DNA of 64,000 nt from Apteryx mantelli (taxonomy: Eukaryota; Chordata; Aves; Apterygiformes; Apterygidae), in assembly GCF_036417845.1 (NCBI RefSeq), contig NC_089979.1:49794775-49858774 (forward strand). The letters are read 5' to 3'. Numbering within the stretch: the first letter of the stretch is position 1; each line of letters begins with the position of its first letter. The notes under the pieces are model-generated. The model saw only the letters and a list, made by a program, of their open reading frames with translations. It did not search any database and was not told where the DNA came from. The translations under genes and the position numbers were made by a program. This document shows positions 1 to 12,950 of the stretch, one piece after another.

Positions 1-1919
1 ATTACAGATTTCATCCTTGGATTGCTTTATCTCAAATGGCATCATTTGTTTTCTACTCATTTTCATTTCATGCCTAGCCAGAATAAGACAGCTTGGGCTC
101 TCCCTTTACACTTTTATTGACAGCCCCAAGCCTGCAACATAGATAAACTGCTGGTCCCAGGATAACAAGTTTTTAGATTGGGGCTATAGGTCATTGGGGC
201 CATTGGGGTCTTTAGAGCACAGTATAAAACCCAATTCCTTACTCAGCATTTTGAAGTGTGGGGAGGGAGGTGGAGATGTAGGGGCTTGGGTGTATTTTTA
301 CTTTTGAAAGGAATACTTGAGTTTTTAATCATTGCCATTCAGTTCAACGTGGTTGACTCTTAATGAGATTTTGTATATGCTCCTTAAGATAAGGGAGTGG
401 ATGGCACTTTAAAAGATGAAGTGATAATTCTGTCTCTCCTGTCCATGATCAGATGGCGAAAATTGTCATGAATCACCAGGAACCCCCCTACCTGATGACT
501 TGTAAGGATGGAGAGAAGCATTCACGATTCCCATCTGGGTAGAAGGAGCTTGTGGAGACGGACACCGAATGTGTCTTGAATTGAAGCCAGGTATGATTAG
601 CTCTGTATAGTCATAAAGAGCAACTTTCTCAGTTCTGATGCAACTGTTTTCATGGCAGGTTAACACTAACCTTAGCATTTGTAATTGCTCTTCAGACTTT
701 CAGAAGCCATTAAATGAGACCATCCTTAGTACAGTGTATGATACCCAGTTCATGTATAGTTGGTCAGACTGCTGATCTCAACCATTTGCATATTCTTTTG
801 TATATCTTGAAAAACTAGAGGCAAATCTCCAGCTGCCTACTCACAAAGGATAGAAAGGCAGGGGGAAATCTTTTGTTAGTTCTTAGGTAGACTTTCATTC
901 GTGCCAGGCCGCTTGCAGCTCTCCTTGACTCTTGGGCTGAGGGACAGCTGCTGTGCTGCCTGTTGCCAGTCTGCATTTCACCCTGCACATTTTCCAGTGT
1001 CCTGGCAGGAGGTCCTGAGAAGAGGACATCTCTGTACTTCCCAAAGACTAGCGTAAAAGCTGAGAGCTACCCTTCTCCTCCTAGTCCGCCATCTGGCATT
1101 GCTTGTGTTTACCTTGCCCATGCCAGAACTCCTTGCTGCAGTTACCAGCCACAGACTTACTGTAGAGTGGGAAAAAGCCTGCTCAGAAGTTGAACTTGTA
1201 TCATGACACAGAGTGTGTTATATAACCTTGGTACAAAGAGCTTGTTATAATGTGCCCAAAGGATAGAAAACTAACCAAGATCATTTATTCAAACATTATT
1301 TCACGATCAAGGTCATTTTTGCAGACCTCTGGCAATATTTGGTTGTGATTACTCTAAAGCCAAAACACCATTCTTGTTTATGGCTTTTTCTTGCTTCATA
1401 CATTGTAAAAATCTCCATAGTATGGATAAATAGGTATGATCTGATCACTGTGCTTGGACAGCCATTCCCCTTCAGAGAAGGGTCAGCACTGTGTGTGCTA
1501 GTCTTTTGCCTAATGATATGATAGCAGGAGTAATTACTTCTTTTTCCCTGGGTAAGTGATACTTGCTTTCCATAGTCATATGGTTGTCTCAAAGCATTAA
1601 GAATACACAAAAGCACAGAAAACTCTGTGGAAATAACTTGTTCTCACTGCTTTCCATGCAAATGCATATTTCAATCAGCCACCCAGCACTGTGAGTGCTT
1701 TACGAACACCTTCATACCTGAACTGAGTAGGATTTGTTGGGCCTCTGACAGGAAGGTGGAAGCACTGAAGAAAGTCTTCTGTATTTGGATACTGGGTTGA
1801 ACGAGCACAGTGGAGCCGATTTCAATAGATTGAGTTAAGAGTATGCTAGTGACACCTAGTGTTAAAAATAAAGCATACAAAAATATCATCAGAACTGGTG
1901 GATGTGGTTTTTGAAGCTG
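1..1919. other. Intergenic DNA, no gene seen
   Basis: AT-rich unique-looking sequence. Short ORFs occur on both strands, but none has recognisable domains, biased composition or flanking splice sites good enough to call. One weak exon-like block lies at 1476-1551: a pyrimidine-rich acceptor ending TTCAG, then a GTAAGT donor at 1552. The block has no other support, so I do not call it separately. Confidence 0.6.
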
Positions 1920-2331
1920 TTTCGAGAAGCTAAGGAGGATGGTGCTGCCGAAGTCCTCCCTGCAGATGGCCACTGCAAGTGCCACTGCAGCCCAGGCCCT
2001 GAGAAGCATTAATGGACCTTAACCCTGGGGAAAGAGCCCGCTTCGGGTATCAGCAGGGCGAAGTGCCAAGGCCAGCGGTGTCCCCAGCAGCCCTGCAGCC
2101 ATCTGGGGAAAGCCCAGGCACAGGAGGTCTGTCACTCCTGGGACGCAGGGGCAGGACAGATGGGAGGCTCTCCCAGCACCCACTGCCTCCCCCGTTCGAA
2201 GACCCCAGACACGGCAAAGGTTTCTTACTGTGTTTGCCCACTGTTGTACCCCGCTCTTCTCATGTCAGTCAGCACGTAAGGGAGACAGGGTCCAGGTCTG
2301 TTGTCCTGCAGCAAAGTGGTCTCCCAGCAGT
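1920..2331 (+). other. GC-rich block ending in a donor-like site
   Basis: A stretch of about 410 bases is clearly richer in G and C than its flanks and is therefore open in several frames on both strands. It ends at CAGCAGT followed by GTAAGT (GT at 2332-2333), a good 5' splice consensus on the + strand. CpG density is modest, far below that of the CHST9 island. It could be an exon of an unannotated non-coding transcript, a regulatory element or old repeat sequence. The multi-frame openness argues against a real protein. Confidence 0.25.
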
Positions 2332-5047
2332 GTAAGTGTTTGAGAATCAATCATGCCTTATAGCAAACAAGCAATATTGCAGGGGTGCTTGCAAGGTGAT
2401 AACAGTGGAATCTACCATGTTCTACTTCGCTTACATACTCCTTATTTTTTATATAACATACCCTATGCTTCCTAATAAGATGGGAGAATATTTTAACTTT
2501 GTACTATTTGTATACCCTGAAATGTAGTTTGATCACTGATATACTTTCAGTGTGCATATATGTTTAATCAACTATTTGAAGTGGAAGCAGTATGGGAGAG
2601 ATAATGCCCTATATTCTTATTTTAACAAGGAAGAAGCAGCATTGCAGTAAATTCCGAAATAAAATTCCAGCATGTTAAGGAGCTCAGAGCTGCTAACACA
2701 ATTCCCAGATTCAAAGGAAAGGAGAAGAATATTCCAAGGACATTTAATATCACATAGCAACAACAGTTATAAGTTGCTGAATTCAGTGTTCCTACAAGAG
2801 ACACTGACAGTCAAGCAGCTCTTGCAGCTTTTTAAATGTTTGGTTTGTTAAATTCCTGTTTCTAAAAATAAACTGGGCTGTGAAAGCATATATCATATAA
2901 AAAAGAGATGTGTGCTTAATGTTGTAGGACAGAATTAAAGGAATTACCATATAAATAACTAATCATCTTTGCAAGTACCTCAGGAACATGATTAATATAA
3001 GAATATTATGATGTTGCTAGTAGAAGTAGAATATCAGCTTAAATTATATACAGATGTGTGACAATTTTATCCTTTTTGAGATTTACCATATCCAAAAGAA
3101 AAAGTAGTAATAAAATTTGATCAAATGAAAAAGTTGCTGTAAAAGTATTGAAATGGACAAACTCACAGGCTTATTCATTATGAAGAATCCAGGCAAAAGT
3201 TTAAGATTTTCACTGCTCCTGCAGACTTGCACACATCCATACATGATTAGATTACTTCAAGGCTTCAAAGATGCAAAGCATTTCTGAATCAGAGGAAAGC
3301 TGTAGGTCTGGTGTCTTATATTAGATGAGCCTAATATGTTTAGTGCTTTGAAAGTCATATAAAGTCACTGGAGACTTCTTGAATTACCTTTTGAAATAAA
3401 TTCAGCATCTGTGTTGTTTGATAAAAGAGTGACACAGATGTCTGACTCTTCTGAAGGTGGGGAGCGCTCAGTGGAGGTCATCTGGAGAAGATCATGGGAC
3501 ACAACAGGAAACAACTGAGGTGATTCTGACAGGTTCTGCCGGCAACTGAGGAAAACTTTGTTGCAGGGACATAACTTGCACTATCCTGTTGCTGAAATAA
3601 ACTGATGCTGCTGTAATATTTTAGTTTAGAGACCTGCTGGAAAACTGCTCTTCATCAGTTAAGGTAAATTTAATTCAAAAGTATACTTGAAACTGAAAGA
3701 GGGCCTAAGTAAATCATTTATTCCAGCAATACTATGCAGGAGTACTTGTTCATTCAGATGGAGAGGAGAGCAACTCACTGCAGGAATTCACATATGGTAT
3801 ATAGACATAATTAAGCCAGCATTGCCTGTTCTGTATGGGTGAGGGCACTTGCTGTGGATGAGCGGCATGGATGTTTAACTTGGGCAATAGCATAAGCAAA
3901 AACAAAACTTGTCTATAAATCCAGGTCATAAAGCTTAGTCACATTTTTTTTAAATCTTAATTTTTTAAAACCTTTGTATTCCCAGATTTAGCATGTGGAT
4001 AAGATTAAGTATTCTCGGGAGAGTAAAAGAATCAGAGTAAACAGAAATTCTCACACGGACTGTATCATGCTTAATAATTGTACTGGATTCTTACTCAGTA
4101 CTATCTTTTTAGGAACAACGTCAGCAGGAGGGAAAAAAGATCCCAAGAGACTTGTAATCATTGTATTTCTGTGGGGTTCATTCATTTTGATTACTACTTT
4201 TACTCTGATAATTTTCTTGCTATCTGTAACAAAACTACAGTTCTCTACAATTCAAACCTCTTTGAGACACCATCAGACTGGTATAACTCTCACAAGCTTT
4301 TATTAAAGTGATGGTGACACCTATTGAGTTCTAGGTGGCAATGTTTTTATGCTTGCTATAAACAATTACTTTCATCAGCAGTTTTCTCGACCATATATCA
4401 CTGTAGAGAGATGCAGCACATTCCAGGTCTCCACACATATTAGCACTGATTTATTGTTTCACCTTCTTCATCTGATATAAGAATAGTACATGAAGAGTTA
4501 TCCTTCCAGGCTTTGTTTTCCTCTTATTTTCTGTATAATTTTAGAGTTTGACTCTGCTGACTTTGGAGATAGCTTCTGTGTTGTTTTCATGTGAACCACA
4601 TTTCAGTAAGGGTTGGTTGGATAGGTTCCCTTGTGCAACATTGCTTTTTGCACTGCTAAAGCAGCAACAAGACACTTTAATAGGGGCACACTGTGCTAGC
4701 AGAGAATCCCCTTAGGACAGGAAACTGTGCAGAGCTTAACTTTACCACTGCATCTCTGCCTGCCTCCATGCTATTGGGGGAGAGGGTATACTTTGTGGAA
4801 AGAGAGGGCACACTGGAGATGTGGCAGAGAGACTACTTCTCTCAAGCAACTGTACTGAGGATTGTGGAACAGAAGAATTTTCTGATACAGGGAATAGTAC
4901 ATCTTTTAGGCGTTGGATAGTTGAGAAAGCTTAAACTGTATCAAACCTGATCTTGGAGGCCTTATCCTTGCATTTATGTTGTGGAGCCACGTCCTAAAGA
5001 GGATGCTGTTCCAGGTAACATACTCTTCCCATTTGTTGGTACTTTTC

Positions 5048-5061
5048 TGACCTCAAGGTCA
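5048..5061. promoter_or_regulatory. Everted nuclear-receptor half-sites (ER2-like)
   Basis: TGACCT, two bases, then AGGTCA forms a perfect everted repeat of the nuclear-receptor half-site with 2-bp spacing. A related AGGTTCA follows within a few bases (5064-5070). The motif is seen directly; receptor binding is only inferred. A perfect 12-base match is expected now and then by chance in this much DNA. Confidence 0.2.
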
Positions 5062-8000
5062 GCAGGTTCAGGGAGAAAATTAACCCAGCTGGAGTTGCTC
5101 CTTCATGTCACTGGGAGATCAGATGAGCACCTATACCAGTGCAAGGGAGAGAGCAGGGATGCAGCTGGAGACAGGGCCATAGCAGCTCCAATGCTGCTAT
5201 GAAACTGCACCCTCAGAGAATCTACTGCCCCATCTCCTGACTATTTGGCAGAGTGTAGAGCCAGTATGGCTTAATGCAGACACTACTGTGCCTCTTTTTT
5301 GCATATAAAGAAGTCGGCATCCAGCCCTAGGTGAAGTCTACTGATTATACGTGAGGGCTGGAAAACAATCAAAGTAAAATATAATAGAGTAATTGTATTA
5401 AATGTGCATGTTAAATCACTCATGATCCATTGTATACAGATTGTCAGAAGGCACAGGTTCCACATAGTTTTTTCTTGTTTTATATATTTATGGAATAGCT
5501 TCTGTCATTATTTTTTATAGAAGATGAAAACAAATAGTATTCTTAAGAATTAAAAAGTATTTTAGGCATTTTTTGTGAAACAGGTAGGAAATTCATCTCT
5601 AACATATGCTTATCTTGACAGCGTCACTTTAATTTGCACTTAATTGGCTGGCTGAATGGCTGTTTCCATGACAGCACAGCAAATATACAGTATGGGCACT
5701 TACAAACAGTGATAAATAAGAGATCATTAGACTTCAGAGAGAATTATTCACAAGACTGTTGCTGCTTTTTATATTTGTCAGGTGGAGACCACACATTCCC
5801 TGTTGTCCATGACACCAAGATAAAAGCTGTCTGAATTCCAAAGGCCTGGTGTGCTAAAAGACAACACTTACTACCTTTGAAAGTAGGTCAAATACCGGTT
5901 TTAAACCATGTCAAAGTACCTCTTTTAACAATTAACTTACTAACTACAACAACGTACAATACTGAATGTCTTGCTTATCCTTGTCAAACTAGTCATAAGC
6001 TCCTACTATGCAACAGCACTTTCAAGATGGAAGTGGCTTCTGATGTACTAAGATTTTTCCGACCACGCTGCAACAGAAAGAAACTCCTACAGGAAGCAAG
6101 TTTACCCTCTAGTTTCATTGCTTTGGGGTTCACTGTACAATCTGTATGGAAAGATGTTGAGATAACTCATTCTGCTGAAAGCCATCAAGGGGAACATTCT
6201 CAGGGGGATGGGCAGAAGTCAAAGCGGAGGTGGTAACTGTCGTATGCAAGATGACCCTGCTGCCATGAATAGTGTTTAACCAAGGTCCACTTTAATTCAG
6301 CCCTAAAAGATACATAGATGTCAGAAGCAGACCCACAAGCCTTTGCTCAGTGTAATAGTGGCTGAAATACTGCCATTTCAAAGGAGACTCAATGGTGTTA
6401 GATGTGTCCTAGTGCAAAATTTAAAAACTTCTGTTTTGCAAGGATTTAGATTAGCATTGCAGAAAAAGACCAGCTCTCTTTCCTCTTGAAATCAATGACA
6501 GTTTTGTCAAGAACTTAAGGAGAATCAGTTTGTTTCTTGTTCTATTGCTTTTTATGATAATTCATTTTAATGAAACCAGAAGAGGCAGTATTGAATAAAA
6601 TATTAATGTAAGAGTAATTATCTGCTTGTTTGGACTATCTAGAAAGCAGCTTGAAATAGAAAGGTCATCTACATACTCCCAAGTTTTACAGAAAGATTTT
6701 CTGAACTCCTGCCGTATTCCAACCATGCATGATATATTTCAATTTACTAAACATTACAGCTTACTGCTGAGACAAATTAGTATCCAATCTTGGGCAGCCA
6801 AATTTTTGTTTCCACTCTTCTTGTAACACAGTGACTGTTTTTAAACCAGTCCTATAGTTTACCTAGATTGTTATCCATCAGATTTTAAGGGCATAGTTTA
6901 ATATTTCCTTTAGTGATAGTCCTGACTCAAGCAGCCTCCACATCTTTGTGCCTGTGACTAATCCCCATTCCTTCTTCTCCTACTTATTCCCCAAAGCACA
7001 AGTTGCACTGGTTTGTAACACTGCATGGTTGACCAAATCAGGGGTTTAAACATAGCATTTGGGGCTTTTTTAATACACATCAATTCTCATCAATTACTAA
7101 CAGTTGCAAATTTCAGAAACTTCAAAAAATGTCCAGTCATCATTTGAAAAACTTGTTTTCCTCAGAGGCACCTGAAGTCAGGCTGAAGGTAGCTATGCAC
7201 CAAAGCATTACTGACTTTTAGGGGGGTTAGGCTACTTTGTAATCTAGTAGTCGCTTCGGGGAGTTTGTTGATTACGTTTCCCCCTTTTCAGAAAAAAGCT
7301 TCTTTAGCAATAATGCTCAGCAGGAACCTCTGCTTTATTTAATTTTATGGAATATATGACTCCTGGAGAAGATCAAAGAGATTGTTCCTGTACTGTTCTG
7401 AACCACTCAGTGGTTTTTAAAAATCAACAAGGCTCTTCCTCTGCAGTTGTAATGTAAGTGATAACTTTCATGCTCTGGCACTGGAACTTCTTCAGTGGTA
7501 CACTGTGCTGGCTGCCCAGATAATGCTGTGTAATAGAGATGTGTGGCATTTCTCAACCGTTCCCATTATACAAGCCAGAGTGAAGCACCAACACGGTGTG
7601 CCATCTGTGCTAATGGCGATGATGTTATTAAATCATTCATTACATTTCACAATTTTATATTAGATCATTTAAATTCTTATTTTGGCATAGTGTATGGATT
7701 TCTTCCTCTAGAAATATGAACTCGGTATGCAAATGTGTTTGCCCTGTTTTCTAATAAATTCATGACTGGGTTGAGCATACTTACAAGTGCTGTGGCGCAT
7801 GTAATTTTGCCCTCAGATCTTGATAGTAAAAATAGAGACCCCTAGTTCATGCCTGATTAACTGATCAGTATGTAACACAAAGTAGATTTGATGCATTCAT
7901 TTCTGCCAACTTGTTCTGTGTCTACAAAATATAGTGCCACCAAGAGATTCTTCCCCTTTCTCCCTTTGCTGTCTTTCTTTCCCAGTGAAGAAAAGTATTT

Positions 8001-8342
8001 TTCACTCACATTTTATGTCACTTAATAGTAGGAGTATTGCACTAAAATCATATTATGGCAGTAAACTAACACTGTGATTTTGCTGGTCACTCTCTTGATA
8101 TGCACATAGCATACTAACTGACCTATATATTCTAAGTAAGAGCTAAGAATACTGGTGCACATCACACAAGGCACTGTGCAAACACACAGTCTGCCCTAGA
8201 GATCTCCTAGAGTTCAGAGAGAATGCAGCCCAACAGAGTAGGTTGAACAAATGAATGAGAAAAGAGGGAAAGAAAATGATAAACTTAGAGCAAAATTATT
8301 TCACCAAAAATTTTCATTGACTACCTGCTTACACACCTGAGA

Positions 8343-8356
8343 ATTGCCATGGAGAC
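8343..8356. promoter_or_regulatory. RFX-type X-box-like motif
   Basis: ATTGCCATGGAGAC matches the palindromic RFX X-box consensus (GTYNCCATGGNRAC) at all specified positions except the first. RFX factors bind such sites in enhancers and in promoters of ciliary genes. No gene start is visible nearby, so if functional it would be a distal element. Confidence 0.22.
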
Positions 8357-10079
8357 ACCGGTGGTCTCTACATAATTAAGATTCTGTTATGATTTTCATT
8401 TAAAGCAGAACAAAAAATCCTTTTCGATGCAGTTTAGTGATTATGTCCCAACTTAGTACAGTAAACCACCAGAGGATAATCAAATTTTTCTTGTCTGTTT
8501 TTGAAGACTGAGTAACCTTGCAGATGAGGAAGCATATATGTGTCTGTAATTACCTTATAGAAGTATAAAATAGTCAACATCAGGGCATGATGTTTGGCTA
8601 GCTAATGAAAAAAGATATCTCGCTTCACTGTCACAGACATTTTGCTAGAAGAAATATGAACTGTAGGCAATCTATATGATTGCACCTTTCATGAAAGAAC
8701 TGTATATGACCTGCAAGTGCATAAGCCTTATTCTGTTTTGCTTTGGTGCAGTGCCCTTCAGTCTTTTGAAGTGTCTGTAAATAAAAATAACAAACATAAC
8801 CGCGAAGGGGGAGTGAATGGAGAATGCTCACTGTGTAGATTTTACGCCTGCTTTCCAAAGCTTTCATGTGATAAAATATGAGGGGCTGAAAGATGCCCTG
8901 AGTTCATGGCATGTTTGACAAATGATTGACCACATTCTGGGGCTGGGAAATGATCACCTACCCCAGCAGAGTACCTGTAAGTCACTTTTTGTGTATTTAT
9001 AGCATTATGCCTTCTACAAGGACCAAAATCTGTCCGTAGCTCCAGCATATGTTTGTGAAGTATACTACTGTAATTATAGTTCAGAAACACTAGATGTTTG
9101 TATTTAAAAGTGCTGCAGCATTCAATTATGTTTTAAGAAAATAATGTCTTCTCCCTGGACTGGGTTACACTTTAGGGGTGCAATGTCTTATCCTTCTGCA
9201 CAGACTCCCTGGCATCACTGGGACTATTTGTGTGAATAAAGCATTTCAGAACTGACTCAGAATATAGTGCAACGGCAAAGACATGATGGTTCAAAAGTTA
9301 AGATTTGCTGGAGTTACTCCAACAATTGAAAGTAACCACCAGAAACAGAGGAGAAACATCTTCCCCGTAAAAGAGAAGGTAGCTCCCCGATGGACGGTTG
9401 GCCACAGACCCCGTAGGAGTGAATATTCAGATATCGCAATCTCCAGCCAGTGGAAATTTTTCTGACTAGTCCATCTCTGCAGTTTTTACCCTTATTTTTG
9501 AGATTATCTTACCACCTGTCAAAACTGTAGCCATCTCACAGCGAGTCTAGTTTCAGGCTGAGCCTGTTCTGTTTTCCAGGAAAGGGAGAGGAAAGAGAGA
9601 AGGGATGTCAGAAAGGCAGAAAGACAGTGAGAACCTTTTATGAGATCTGACACAGTTAATTTGTGTGTGATTGTTCTTCAGGCCATGAGCTGAACAATGC
9701 CGACTTGTAGAGTTTGCCCTGACACCACCTACTCAGTGAGATGAGCAGTGTAGCTCTAGATGTCTCTGTGTGACAAGATGAATTCAGCTCTGAGATGGAA
9801 GCACTTTCTTATCTTCCAGCTAGAAATTCTTAATGAAGCTTCTGGGTTCTGGGAGTAATCCTTTAAACACCTCAGTCCCCCATTGTGCATGCTTGGAGAT
9901 ACACAAAATCTAGAGAGCTTTTTTCACCTTGCTTAAACTAAAACATCTGGGAGAATACAATAGAGCTGAGAAAACAATGCTATTTGAAACTCATTGTTCT
10001 TTTGACCCATTTTCATCCCCGTTTTACCAGGCACAAAACATTCTTCATTTTAACTTCGTCCACTATCATTAACAATGCC

Positions 10080-10340
10080 TCATGATATTAATTAATACTG
10101 CAAGAGGCTAAACCTCAGGCTGACTGTCTCACATGTGGGAATTAGTTGTGTGGGTTTGCAGAGCAACATCTGCCTGTGAATAGGTTTTAAAAAATAATAA
10201 TTAAATTAAACAAAAGAGAAGCTCTAAGCTGAATCTGTGGCTAAATGATTAATATCACCTCATGTTTAAGATTTTTTTCCAGCCTATTTTGTTTAATGAT
10301 TTTCAGCTATGAATATTACATGTCCTTCTGCAGTTAATTA
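10080..10340. promoter_or_regulatory. Candidate homeodomain-rich non-coding element
   Basis: About 260 bases are dense in TAAT/ATTA cores: the ATTAATTAAT run at 10087, AATAATAATTAAATTAA near 10193-10209, AATGATTAATATCACC near 10243, TTTAATGATT near 10292, and TTAATTATTTATG near 10334. Such clusters are typical of conserved developmental enhancers in gene deserts. Conservation cannot be judged from one sequence, and AT-rich DNA yields these cores by chance. Confidence 0.22.
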
Positions 10341-12520
10341 TTTATGCTGATGAAACATGGCACTCTCTGTACCCTTTTAGGATTCTAAATGGAAAGAAAC
10401 ACATTTTCTAGACAGCTCCTTCTGAATAGTGATGGCTTATAGAGACTTCTTGCATTCAGAGGCAGGATCATCCTCAAATAGGAAGCTTGGAGTTGACTAG
10501 CAGAAATTGTTGAAGTCCTCACTGCTGGCCACCAGCTGCTTGTGCCAGGCTGCCAGCTCTGTGCCTCAGAAATCCTTTTCTTCCTGGTGGAAAAACCTTT
10601 CTCATGATTGATTAATTAATCAGCAGGAAGAACAGTTTCAGAATTTTTGGTGCTTCAGGAACAGTTTGCATCTGCCCAGGATTTTGAACTGAGCTTGGAG
10701 TCTGGCTAAGTAGGACTTTCATATTTTGAGCTTTCATTCTAAATCAGCATAAAAGCAGTTATCAGATATTGAAATCCAATCTCCCCAAGCTGGAATTATC
10801 TTTTTCCACCCAGCTCTGATAGTCACTGTTTATGGATTTCTTTGCAGCCAGACATCCCTCATTCAGTGAGCTGACCTAGGCAAGAGCTTTGGCTGAAAAA
10901 AATCTGCAGATATTATCTCTTTGCTGTTGTGTTATTTTAGTCATAAAAATGTATGGCTGTCCTGCACCATAAGTCCCTGTGAATTACAGAATCCCTAACA
11001 CCACTTTTGGATGAGTCAGACCTTCAGAATTTGACCTTTGTAATAAATTGATGGCACTCAAATAGCCTGAATGGCAAGGAGTCCAGTGGAATATAAGCCT
11101 CAAAGAAATGAAACTTGCTTTAACCAGCCTGAGTACAAGGTACTGTGGTAAACTAGTCCCACTTAGAAAGTCAATGTACCTTGGCATTCGGGGAAACACA
11201 GCAAGGTGTTACAAGGTTTACAAACTCTAGACATTAACTACACATGTACTGCTATTAAGTAAAGGAAGATTTTTCTCTAGGGACAAAAAAGCACCATTAC
11301 AAGGAATAAGAGAGAAACCTGGTTGCTCCTGAACTTAACCATAAGGGAAAACTCAGCAGTGGATCTAAAAATAACATTTGGGTGAGACTTCTCTGATTTA
11401 GTATGGCTGGTGCATCTAGCATGATTTATACCTCTCTAATTCATTCTATTTTATGACGAGTTAAATACTGGGTTTGGAGATTTTCTTTGACAGCAGATGA
11501 ACCCAGGTGCTACAAAATTCATGTTGTTGTTACACATAGTCAGCTGGAAGCAGACCCAGAATAAAACCAAGTCCAGGCTGGTATCTCAAACTCCCATCGC
11601 CCTCTGGGCACAAACCCACTGGAAGTATTTCAGCCATGTTGGGGGACCATCTGTCCATCTTCCAGCCAGCACACCAGCTCCAGCCCCACTGTGGCCTGAA
11701 GGCTCTTCTGCTCCCGTGCTGGCAGGGGCCGACTGCTGTCGTGTTTGGCTCTCTGTGTCTTCACTCTTCTTGTCCCAAGTGTGTACTGCCAATCATTTGT
11801 CAAGAGAAAAATGAGAATCGTCTGCCATCTCTTTCTGAGAAGTACTTGATCTCAGCGCTTGCCCGTCGGGAGGATCTTCTGTCCTGGTATACGGAAATGT
11901 CTCAGCTGTGTGTGGAAGATGAAGGTGTTTGCAGCTGTATCACACATGCATGTGGCAACAGGCCTTTCAGGTGCTTGTTCCCTAGGTGACTCATTCAATG
12001 CTGTGTGATGTAAATATATCCTATCAGCAAGAGCCTCTTGGACATCCATTTATGATATGGTCTGGGCAGAGAGAGGCAAGAGAGAGGGAGAAATAGATTT
12101 CTTAAGCTGAGGGCCTTGCACTCTAGCTGAGGCTGTAAATCCTTGCAGGCATTTAGCCTTGGGATCCCTTAGAGTCAGCCAAAGTTGTGCCTATGAGATA
12201 AAATTCTGAACCTATGCTATTCTATATGCATCAGCCATTCATAACGAAGGTTGATGATGTTACTGTGATTGTTACTGTGATTTTTTTTCCATGCAGGAAT
12301 TGCCATAAAAAATTAAAAATAGAGCAACAACAACTCATGATAGTGGATCCTGCTTAGATGAAATTTTCAAAGTACTGAAGACTATTTCTAAACAGCACTT
12401 CAAAATCCCCTACATCTTAACAGGACTGTTTAGCCTATGTGAAAGTTTATGCTAACACAAGCAGTATTATTTCCAGTATAGCAAGCTAGTCCATTCTGAG
12501 CTACCTCTGGAAGCTAGCTA

Positions 12521-12950
12521 GTGCCACATAAACATATTCTTAGCTTCTTTTGTACATTTCCCCAAAGTCCCTTTTGCCTTGAAATCTTCCTCTTCTTAGG
12601 ATTGCCTGTGTTTAAAAAAAAAAAACATTCTCTGACTCCTAACAATGACATCTTAAATAAAATAACTTCCTGTAATTCTGATAGCAGCTACTATCCTCAT
12701 TTCCATAGCTTTCATCATTCACCTCTGTTCTTCTTTCTTTTTTGCTTGTCATTATTTGTCTTTGCCTTTATTCTTTCTGATCACTATTGTTATCCAATTT
12801 CCTTCCTTCTTTCATCTTTCCCTTACTCCCATTGCATTTGTGTCCTGTCATTTTATGATTTTGTTTTTACTCCCCATGTAGCTTTCTATCATCAAATGTA
12901 TGACTTTGTAACTGACTTTACCTTTGTCTTCCTATCTTTTTTTTCTTTTC
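12521..12950. repeat. T/C-rich low-complexity stretch
   Basis: The + strand is strongly enriched in T and C, with repeated TTC, TTT and CTT words, over roughly 400 bases. Translation gives a Phe/Ser/Leu-rich product with no domain pattern, which is why a 156-codon frame stays open. I read this as compositional bias and not as a gene. Confidence 0.5.

Larger units (their letters stand above)
2340..10079. other. Intergenic DNA, no gene seen
   Basis: Mostly AT-rich unique sequence. All ORFs are under 120 codons and none resembles a known protein. I see no tandem arrays, transposon ends or RNA genes. Two short motifs inside it are listed separately, a nuclear-receptor-type everted repeat and an RFX-like X-box. 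In human the DNA upstream of CHST9 is a gene-poor interval, which agrees with the lack of genes here. Confidence 0.6.
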
